A stretch of 64,000 nucleotides of DNA from an uncultured Bacteroidota bacterium (GTDB taxonomy: Bacteria > Bacteroidota > Bacteroidia > Bacteroidales > P3): positions 48,189-112,188 of the forward strand of contig CADAQX010000004.1 in the NCBI GenBank assembly GCA_902790215.1. Direction: 5' to 3'. The notes below the pieces were generated by a model. That model was not told where the DNA came from. It did not search any database and was given only the letters and a program-made list of their open reading frames with translations. The translations under genes and the position numbers were made by a program. Of the stretch, positions 9,335 through 15,690 are shown piece by piece. The first letter of the stretch is position 1; the number at the start of each line of letters is the position of its first letter.

Positions 9335-11779
9335 ATGAAAAAAGTAATATTCTTTGCCATCTTAATTCTCAATTCTCAATTCTTAATTCTCAATTCATTA
9401 AGGGCTCAAGGCTTCGAGTGGGTACGCACCTACACGGGAGCTGAGGTTACCTCCGGAGTGACGACGAACCAGCTGTTGGGTTCTTGCGTCGACTCGGCGG
9501 GCAACCTCTACATCCTCGGCGAGTTCTCTCCGCAGGCTCAGTTGTGCGGAGAAAGCCTTTTGCCCATGGATGTCATTACAACGCCACTCAAGAGCGCCGT
9601 AGTGATTGCCAAGCTCTCCCCGTCAGGTGAACTGCTGTGGCACAAGGCTATCTACAATGGCACTACCTCGTGCTACGCTTATGCCTTGCGCATGGTGGGT
9701 GACAGTGGAATCATGGCAATGGTGCAACTCGAATTGCCATACGATGCTGGGGGCTATAGTGAGTATAAAAACTTGTACTATTTAGATACACTACTTACTG
9801 GCAACGACGACTACCTAATGTCTACCGACAGTGTGGGCAGAAAACAAAATGCCTTCATCTCGTTTGATTTAGATGGCAATGTCACTGAACAGCATTTTGT
9901 CTGTGTTGGATACACGGACTCAATAGGTAATATCTTGACCCCAAGGTTTATTCGTGGAACAAACCTTGACAACATGACAACAAATTTACTGACAGGGGAA
10001 AGTTTCAACATTGATGCCGACGGCAACATCTATGTCATTCGTAGCGTTCATGCCGACATAGTTATCGGCCCGTATGACCCTAATACAGCCGATTATCGCA
10101 TGTGGAGAGTTGATGACGGTACAATAGGAGCCATGAGGATAGCGGTTGACGGTACCCATTTCCTGAAATACGAAATACCTAGTCCGACTGCCTTGTGGAA
10201 CCAACAGATTCTGAAGTTCTCTCCCCATTTCGACAGCTTGCTGGATGCTGTGTATATGTTTGATTCTACTTTGAATCGTCAATGTGGCACAATAAAAATA
10301 AACTCTTTTAATATTGATGTTCAGAATAACATGTATATAACAATGATAGGCGAGGATGTTCCTGCCCATATAGGTATAGCTAATTCTAATTTGTTGCACT
10401 TGGGTGACTCGTTTCACACTACGACTTGGATGATTAAATACGATTCAAATTTATTTGCAGAAAATGTGGCTCAATTAACGTTTGATGGAAATGGTGGTGA
10501 CCCAATCATGGCTATTAAAGGGACGAGTGTAGACGATAGTACGAATACGATATTCCTTTATGGAGGTGTTTCGTGGACTTTACAGAGTCAGGTCAACGGC
10601 ATTCTTTATAGGGATAACACACTTGATTTGGTCGATAGGTCTAATTTTTGGCTTCGTTTAAACATGGACGACCTTAGCCTTCTTTCTGTCGGGAGAATGC
10701 ATCCAACTACTGGTCATTCAAGTAGGTGCATGTTAGGTGCATTGGCGACAAGCAATAACAGAGTCTTTGCCCAAACTCTTTTTAATGGGGCAGTCTTTGG
10801 CGACACAACACTTCAACCTTCAAACTTCTCTCTTGGTTTCGTGGCATGGGATTATAGCGGTCATGAAATAATGGTAAAGACCTATGGTTCACAATCCAAT
10901 AGAAATGGTTTCTCCCAGACGCATATCACAGATAGTACACTATATCTTACAGGATATATCTATGAAGATGTGGCTTTCGACACAATAGTGACGCATAACT
11001 ATGGTTCTAGTCAAGCATATATCGCCAAGTATGTTGATCCCGCTTTTGCCCAGCCTTACGTGCATCCCTCTAGCAGGCAGGAGCAGACGATTGAATGGCA
11101 GCAGGACTTGGTGTTCACCTTGGCTGACAGTCCCGTGACGCTCACCGCCACAGCCACCAGCGGGCTGCCCGTGTCATACACCAGTAGCGACAGCACCATC
11201 GCCTATGTCGAGGGCGACCGGCTGCACCTTGTGGCAGACGGCTACGCATGGCTCACCGCCACGCAGGACGGCGACGACCACTACTTCCCTGCCGAGCCTG
11301 TGCAAAAGCTCCTCACCGTGGGCAATGTCGGCATCGCCACCGTCGGCGCGGACGGACAGGCCAAGGCATACCCCAACCCCACAAGCGGCAGGGTGACCCT
11401 CGACCTCGCCAAGATACCACCCGCACCCCCGCTGCCCTACCACAAGCCAGGCCCAAGCGACAGCAGAGACGTGGACATGGTGCTCTATACCAGCCCGGGG
11501 GCTCCCTTCTCGCAAACTGAGTCCGCCAACTTCCCCTACCACCAACGCTACAACATGAAGGTGAGCGGAAGCGCACTGCAGTCGCACAACGGCATAGTAA
11601 CCGCGTGGCTCACCGACATGCAGGGCCGCCGCGAAGAGGTGGTGCTCACCCCCGCAGGCCCCGACCGCTACACCCTCGACCTCACCAACCGCCCCCCGGC
11701 CGCCTACCTCCTCACCGTCACCACCGCCGACGGCCGCGAACTCACCTTCCGCCTCATGAAGCAGTACAGCCGAAAATAG
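9335..11779 (+). CDS. Large secreted T9SS type A cargo protein, mosaic in composition
   Basis: This 814-residue paralogue of the 5668 gene begins MKKVIFFAILILNSQFLILN. The hydrophobic core of its signal peptide is encoded by a tandem AATTCTC-type heptamer. The body has D-x-x-G strand repeats (FDLDGNVTEQHF, FNIDADGNIYV). An Ig-like domain (FTLADSPVTLTATATSGLPV, near 590-650) is followed by a type A sorting domain (AYPNPTSGRVTLDL...). That domain is interrupted by roughly 55 extra residues (Pro-rich, then TSPGAPFSQTESANF) before WLTDMQGRREEVVLTPAGPD and the end, RLMKQYSRK. The middle (about 9760-11040) is visibly more AT-rich than the 3' 700 bp. This suggests the gene was assembled by recombination. 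Confidence 0.83.
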   Translation: MKKVIFFAILILNSQFLILNSLRAQGFEWVRTYTGAEVTSGVTTNQLLGSCVDSAGNLYILGEFSPQAQLCGESLLPMDVITTPLKSAVVIAKLSPSGELLWHKAIYNGTTSCYAYALRMVGDSGIMAMVQLELPYDAGGYSEYKNLYYLDTLLTGNDDYLMSTDSVGRKQNAFISFDLDGNVTEQHFVCVGYTDSIGNILTPRFIRGTNLDNMTTNLLTGESFNIDADGNIYVIRSVHADIVIGPYDPNTADYRMWRVDDGTIGAMRIAVDGTHFLKYEIPSPTALWNQQILKFSPHFDSLLDAVYMFDSTLNRQCGTIKINSFNIDVQNNMYITMIGEDVPAHIGIANSNLLHLGDSFHTTTWMIKYDSNLFAENVAQLTFDGNGGDPIMAIKGTSVDDSTNTIFLYGGVSWTLQSQVNGILYRDNTLDLVDRSNFWLRLNMDDLSLLSVGRMHPTTGHSSRCMLGALATSNNRVFAQTLFNGAVFGDTTLQPSNFSLGFVAWDYSGHEIMVKTYGSQSNRNGFSQTHITDSTLYLTGYIYEDVAFDTIVTHNYGSSQAYIAKYVDPAFAQPYVHPSSRQEQTIEWQQDLVFTLADSPVTLTATATSGLPVSYTSSDSTIAYVEGDRLHLVADGYAWLTATQDGDDHYFPAEPVQKLLTVGNVGIATVGADGQAKAYPNPTSGRVTLDLAKIPPAPPLPYHKPGPSDSRDVDMVLYTSPGAPFSQTESANFPYHQRYNMKVSGSALQSHNGIVTAWLTDMQGRREEVVLTPAGPDRYTLDLTNRPPAAYLLTVTTADGRELTFRLMKQYSRK

Positions 11780-11792
11780 AACCCCCCACACC

Positions 11793-11833
11793 CTCCGCTC
11801 AAACAAAACGACATCTTCGGTTTACTTTATTAG
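11793..11833 (+). pseudogene. Remnant of a T9SS C-terminal domain tail
   Basis: Fourteen bases after the stop codon of the T9SS gene, the DNA reads as a second tail. With one base missing it gives L-R-LKQNDIFGLLY and a stop. This closely resembles the true tail LLKQSDIFGQ of the gene at 5668. It is too short to be a gene and looks like material left by exchange of 3' ends between paralogues. Confidence 0.55.
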
Positions 11834-11862
11834 GTTGGTACAGACAATAGCCCTTTAAGACA

Positions 11863-11910
11863 GAAAATGTGCGTATCACGGCAAATATATACCTTGAAAA
11901 TGTGCGTATC
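11863..11910 (+). promoter_or_regulatory. Direct repeat upstream of the DUF4143 ATPase
   Basis: GAAAATGTGCGTATC occurs at 11863-11877 and, perfectly, again at 11896-11910, 33 bp apart (about three helical turns). It lies 39 bp before the ATG of the next gene. Two identical 15-mers on one face of the helix suggest an operator or a recombination site. Which of the two is not resolvable here. Confidence 0.5.
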
Positions 11911-11948
11911 TACACAATATTTTGGTTTGTTTTGTGTTATTATGGCGT

Positions 11949-13298
11949 ATGAGACGCAAAATATATAATGATTTGCTTCGCTGGAAGCAAGAGGAACAAG
12001 GGCGTTGTGCCCTGCTGATAGACGGCGCACGGCGCGTCGGCAAGAGTTACATTGTCCGTGAATTTGCCGCAGGTGAATATCGTAGCGCATTGATTATCGA
12101 CTTCAGCATTGCACGTGCCGAAGTCAAGCAATTGTTCTCGGACTACGCGGGCGATATAGACATGCTGTTTATGAACCTGATGAGCATCTACAACGTGACG
12201 CTCTATCACCGCGAGTCGCTTGTGGTCTTCGACGAAGTGCAGGAGTGCCCACCGGCACGGCAAGCCATCAAGCACTTGGTGGCGGACGGACGTTACGACT
12301 ATATTGAGACAGGCAGTCTTGTCTCAATAAAACGCAATGTCAAAAACATCATCATCCCTTCGGAAGAACGCCATATTACACTTTATCCGATGGATTTCGA
12401 GGAGTTCCTCTGGGCTGTCGGCAACGAGACGATGATGGATGCCATCCGCATGAATTATGGGCGAAAGCACCCTATGGGTCCGCTCCACCGCAAGGCTATG
12501 GAGTTGCTACGCCAGTATATGATTGTGGGTGGGATGCCGCAGGCCGTACTGGCTTTTGTGGAAACCAAGTCGTTTGAGCGTACCGACCGGATGAAGCGCG
12601 ACATCCTAGCACTCTACAAAGCCGATATCGCCAAATATGCCACGGGGCAAGAGACTCACGTGTCAGGAATCTTCGACCAGATACCCTCGCAACTGCAACG
12701 CCATGAGAGACGCTTCAAACTGTCGTCGGTATCCAAGGGTGGAAGGATGCGGGATTTCCAAAACTCCTTTTTCTGGCTGAGCGAGGCAATGACGGTGAAT
12801 ATTGCATACAATACCACTGAGCCCAATGTAGGGCTGGGCATGAATGTGGAACGGTCGTCACTGAAATGTTATATGGCCGACACGGGGCTATTGCTGTCTA
12901 TGGCATTCGACGAAAATACCATAGTGTCGGAAGAGCTATACCGCAAACTGTTGCTCGACAAGCTGGAGGTCAATGCGGGTATGCTCATGGAGAATCTTGT
13001 CGCCCAAATGCTGCGTGCCGCAGGGCACAAGCTCTATTTCTACAGCAACAACTCGCGCGAGGAGGCCTCCGACCGTATGGAGGTGGACTTCCTGATAAGC
13101 AAGTCGGCAATCACCTCGCGACACAATATTTCTCCCATAGAGGTCAAGTCGGGCCGACGTTATGCCATCACCTCGTTGAACAAGATGATAGACAAATACT
13201 CCAACTACTTATCGACCCCCTATGTGATTCACACTGCCAACTATGCGGAAAAGGATGCCATCACCTATCTGCCTGTCTATATGGTGCCACTTTTATAA
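11949..13298 (+). CDS. AAA_14/DUF4143-type ATPase with nuclease-like C-terminus
   Basis: I chose the ATG at 11949 (MRRKIYNDLLRWKQ), although the frame is open from a TTG 27 bp earlier. The protein has 449 residues. The P-loop is GARRVGKS (26-33) and Walker B is SLVVFDEVQECP (near 100). The DUF4143 region follows: YMIVGGMPQAVLAF, then the domain with CYMADTGLL. Close to the C-terminus, EVDFLI... and IEVKSG form a D...ExK arrangement like the PD-(D/E)xK nuclease fold. This family is abundant in gut Bacteroidales and its function is unsettled. A perfect 15-bp direct repeat lies upstream. A fossil T9SS gene follows 27 bp after the stop. Confidence 0.85.
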   Translation: MRRKIYNDLLRWKQEEQGRCALLIDGARRVGKSYIVREFAAGEYRSALIIDFSIARAEVKQLFSDYAGDIDMLFMNLMSIYNVTLYHRESLVVFDEVQECPPARQAIKHLVADGRYDYIETGSLVSIKRNVKNIIIPSEERHITLYPMDFEEFLWAVGNETMMDAIRMNYGRKHPMGPLHRKAMELLRQYMIVGGMPQAVLAFVETKSFERTDRMKRDILALYKADIAKYATGQETHVSGIFDQIPSQLQRHERRFKLSSVSKGGRMRDFQNSFFWLSEAMTVNIAYNTTEPNVGLGMNVERSSLKCYMADTGLLLSMAFDENTIVSEELYRKLLLDKLEVNAGMLMENLVAQMLRAAGHKLYFYSNNSREEASDRMEVDFLISKSAITSRHNISPIEVKSGRRYAITSLNKMIDKYSNYLSTPYVIHTANYAEKDAITYLPVYMVPLL

Positions 13299-13325
13299 CA
13301 CAATGAATTTTAATAATTGAAAAGA

Positions 13326-13430
13326 TATGAAACGTCTGTTATTTTTCTCAACCCTCCTCACCGCCACCACCGCCGACGGCAAGCAGATAACCCTCCGCCT
13401 GATGAAGCAATCCGACATCTTCAGCCGATA
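13326..13430 (+). pseudogene. Collapsed T9SS gene: signal-peptide start fused to sorting-domain end
   Basis: A 34-codon ORF reads MKRLLFFSTLLTATTADGKQ and continues ITLRLMKQSDIFSR. The first 8-11 residues look like the start of a signal peptide. The rest matches the final residues of the T9SS tails at 5668 (VTTATGKTHTIRLLKQSDIF) and 9335 (VTTADGRELTFRLMKQ), including a CCTCCTCACCG-CACCACCGCCGACGGC stretch at DNA level. The simplest reading is a large in-frame deletion of a third paralogue. A functional micropeptide is less likely. Confidence 0.65.
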
Positions 13431-13510
13431 GGCAATAGCTGTTCCGCCATGCTTATAGACTATGGAAGATTTATTTTTCAATAAAAAACAATTATGTAAG
13501 ATTTATTTTG

Positions 13511-13518
13511 TATCTTTG
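13511..13518 (+). promoter_or_regulatory. -7 promoter box for the lipoprotein gene
   Basis: TATCTTTG matches the TAnnTTTG consensus. No clear TTTG lies at the expected -33 spacing. The predicted transcript has a leader of about 95 nt before the ATG at 13622. Confidence 0.65.
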
Positions 13519-13530
13519 CAACACAAAAAA

Positions 13531-13595
13531 CGTTGATATGTTTATACGTTGATATGATGTGACCTGTTCTGATTATCAACATTCAACCTATCAAC
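13531..13595. repeat. Nested inverted repeats in the lipoprotein leader
   Basis: CGTTGATATG occurs twice (13531-13540 and 13548-13557), and TATCAAC occurs twice downstream (13574-13580 and 13589-13595). GTTGATA and TATCAAC can pair as an inner and an outer stem. The leader can therefore form a symmetrical nested hairpin. Confidence 0.5.
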
Positions 13596-13621
13596 ATCTA
13601 ACAAGTTAACACCATGGAAAT

Positions 13622-14134
13622 ATGAAACATCACAGTATCAAAATCATCACCGTCATGTTGGGCGCAGCAATGTCGTTTGCCGCCTGCGGTAACAAGGAAG
13701 AAATTTATTCCACAACTCATCCCATCGTCGGAAAGTGGCAATACCAAAGCGCTACAGCAGAAATAATTCATTTTGGTACAGGTGACACCGACACAGTATT
13801 CGACCTCGGTGACTCTGCCCCATGGAAGAATATTGTTTTCCTGCCAAACTATACGGCAGTCATCGAAGTGCAAAGTGAAGACACTGTTGTGCCACCCAGC
13901 TACGTCATTAAAACTTTCAAATGGAATCCAGGATTCGAGACAGCGTGGAGTAAAGTTGTTGAACTCTACTCAGAAGAGGGGTTTTATGCGGGGATATATA
14001 TTGAGGAAAACAGTAATGGCATTCTTAAATTTGGAACATCTGGTCCAGCTGACTTTGAAGCACATAACCAAGTGTGTTATCATTACACGTATAGCTGCAG
14101 ACCTAATAATAGTCCCACACACTCCACCTACTGA
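13622..14134 (+). CDS. Putative small lipoprotein, possibly lipocalin-like
   Basis: This 170-residue protein has a lipoprotein signal peptide: MKHHSIKIITVMLGAAMSFA, then A-C-G-N-K, so the lipobox cysteine is near residue 22. The mature part starts with a HPIVGKWQYQSATAEI segment, the G-x-W motif typical of lipocalin-like and META-type Bacteroidales lipoproteins. About 130 residues with alternating strands follow. I do not recognise a specific family. It ends before a strong hairpin at 14165-14194. An ATG overlapping the annotated start (13614, ATGGAAATATG) is out of frame. Confidence 0.7.
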   Translation: MKHHSIKIITVMLGAAMSFAACGNKEEIYSTTHPIVGKWQYQSATAEIIHFGTGDTDTVFDLGDSAPWKNIVFLPNYTAVIEVQSEDTVVPPSYVIKTFKWNPGFETAWSKVVELYSEEGFYAGIYIEENSNGILKFGTSGPADFEAHNQVCYHYTYSCRPNNSPTHSTY

Positions 14135-14164
14135 ATCAATCAGAGACATTCTTTTAAAGTAAAC

Positions 14165-14194
14165 GGGGGCGGGCATCTTGCGATGTCCGCCCCT
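14165..14194 (-). terminator. Strong hairpin between converging lipoprotein and hpf genes
   Basis: GGGGCGGGCATC (14166-14177) and GATGTCCGCCCC (14182-14193) pair over 12 bp with one G-T wobble and a TTGC loop. On the minus strand the stem is followed by a T-rich GTTTACTTT. It therefore most likely terminates the xer-hpf transcript, and it could also serve the plus-strand lipoprotein gene. Confidence 0.75.
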
Positions 14195-14219
14195 GTCGGC
14201 TATTGTTTCTATACTTGTG

Positions 14220-14513
14220 TTACTTGTAGCGTTCCTTATATTTGTCGATTTGACCCTTCATAGAGTCTACGCAGTCCGACACGGCCTCCTCAAAGGTATC
14301 GGCCTGTTTGCTGTTGAACAGGGTCTGGCCGGGGAGGTTGAGCGAAAGCTCGGCAATCTTGTTGTTGTCGCTCTCAGGCTTGTCGACTTTAAGGATTACT
14401 TCGCACTTGGTTGCATTGTCGATGAGACGGTCGAGTTTAGCCACTTTGTCCATGACAAATTTCTCCAGCTTAGGGTCTGCCTTGAATTTTACGGCATTGA
14501 TTGATGTGTTCAT
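14220..14513 (-). CDS. hpf: Short-form ribosome hibernation promoting factor (HPF/RaiA family)
   Basis: This 97-residue protein has the S30AE/HPF fold pattern. It opens MNTSINAVKFKADPKLEKFV and continues with the conserved KVAKLDRLI helix, a central strand (KCEVILKVDKP) and a C-terminal helix (TFEEAVSDCVDSMKGQIDKYKE). HPF binds the 30S subunit in stationary phase and promotes 70S dimer formation or silencing. The length corresponds to the short form without the C-terminal dimerisation domain. It begins 10 bp after the Xer recombinase gene and must be co-transcribed with it. Confidence 0.9.
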   Translation of the reverse strand: MNTSINAVKFKADPKLEKFVMDKVAKLDRLIDNATKCEVILKVDKPESDNNKIAELSLNLPGQTLFNSKQADTFEEAVSDCVDSMKGQIDKYKERYK

Positions 14514-14523
14514 AGTGATCTCC

Positions 14524-15447
14524 TTACTTTTTATATGCCCTTGGATGGGCGTGTTTATATGTTTCTTTCAAGTATTCACGCGATACGTGGGTGTATATTT
14601 CGGTTGACGACAGCGAACTGTGGCCCAGCAGTTCCTTGATGGCATCGATGTTGGCGCCCTCGTTGAGCATGTGTGTGGCAAACGTGTGCCTGAACACATG
14701 GGGGCTTGTCCGCTCGGCGTGGGAAAGCGGCCGCATATAGCGCTCCACTATCCGGTACACCTTCCCGTCGCTCACGGGCTTCCCTTTGCTGTTGACAAAC
14801 AGGCGGTCGGTCAGCTCCAAGCCGGGGCATTGCGCGGCCTGCAAAGCCATCGTTTCCTCCCTTAACGCAAGATATCGGGAAATATTGTGTGCCAATTCCT
14901 CTTCTATCGGAATAATCCGTTCTTTGTTGCGCTTACCCCTCACTTTGATGGACAACGACGAGAGGTCGACGCTCGAAAGCGTCAGGCCTGCCAGTTCGGA
15001 GCGACGCATACCTGTCTCGTACAACATGCGGAGCACCAGCCGCTCCATCTGCCCGTCAAACGTGTCGGGGAAGTCTTCGGAATAAATCTGCTCCACCTCC
15101 GATTCGCGGAAGAATACCGGCAATCGCTCCGGTCTCTTGGGAGGCACGACCTTGGCCATGATGTCGCGACCCAAGCCTTGATGCATACGCAGATACTTGA
15201 ACCACGCCCGCAGGGCGGCCATATCCTTGACCACCGTGCCCGGACGCTTGCCCGCATCCATCAGGCTCATCTGCCAGTCGCGCACATCAGTGCCATTAAT
15301 CTCCTCTACCTCGGCCACCTGCCGGCTTTCCATAAACCGCGCAAACTGTTCCACCACCTCCACGTAGTACTTCACAGTCCCGGAAGCAAGCCGGCGCTCG
15401 ACACCCACGTATTCGGCAAAACAGTCTATGGCATTCTTTATTTTCAC
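14524..15447 (-). CDS. XerC/XerD-type tyrosine recombinase
   Basis: An N-terminal SAM-like core-binding domain (residues 1-95) is followed by a catalytic domain. The catalytic set is visible: Arg in ETGMRRSELAGL, a Lys in the VRGKRNKE hairpin, HVFRHTFATHML (HxxR), LLGHSSLSSTEIYTHV (His and the nucleophilic Tyr). I chose the GTG at 15447 (VKIKNAIDCFAEYVG), which gives 307 residues, the family's normal length. A longer frame from an ATG further upstream would run through the promoter box at 15453-15460. Xer proteins resolve chromosome dimers at dif. Adjacency to hpf is usual in Bacteroidota. Confidence 0.88.
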   Translation of the reverse strand: MKIKNAIDCFAEYVGVERRLASGTVKYYVEVVEQFARFMESRQVAEVEEINGTDVRDWQMSLMDAGKRPGTVVKDMAALRAWFKYLRMHQGLGRDIMAKVVPPKRPERLPVFFRESEVEQIYSEDFPDTFDGQMERLVLRMLYETGMRRSELAGLTLSSVDLSSLSIKVRGKRNKERIIPIEEELAHNISRYLALREETMALQAAQCPGLELTDRLFVNSKGKPVSDGKVYRIVERYMRPLSHAERTSPHVFRHTFATHMLNEGANIDAIKELLGHSSLSSTEIYTHVSREYLKETYKHAHPRAYKK

Positions 15448-15452
15448 AATTG

Positions 15453-15460
15453 CAAAGATA
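15453..15460 (-). promoter_or_regulatory. -7 promoter box of the xer-hpf operon
   Basis: CAAAGATA on the plus strand is TATCTTTG on the minus strand. Only five bases separate it from the GTG chosen as the recombinase start, so the transcript would be leaderless or nearly so. Confidence 0.65.
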
Positions 15461-15645
15461 CACAAAAAAAACGTATCAATAGTTAAAATCTCAAAAAAAA
15501 ATTTACACACCGTATCCTTCATGCCCACAAAACACACTGGCAAAACCAATATGACCAGCCTGTCGCAGCATATGCCGCACCTCCCGAAGACATCGATTTT
15601 TAAACAAAAATATAATCAAACCCATCCCATTTACACAATTATTCG

Positions 15646-15653
15646 TATCTTTG
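15646..15653 (+). promoter_or_regulatory. -7 promoter box of rseP-lptF/G
   Basis: TATCTTTG precedes the rseP start by 37 bp. No convincing -33 TTTG is present at 19-bp spacing. Confidence 0.65.
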
Positions 15654-15690
15654 CACGTTTTTATTATCACCTAAAAAGACACCTAACAGC

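Noticed and set aside
5668-14134. Prophage or integrative element at the T9SS/ATPase block
   Set aside because: No integrase, transposase, tRNA junction or flanking direct repeats are seen at the block's edges. The Xer gene at 14524 belongs to the hpf operon and looks like a housekeeping recombinase.
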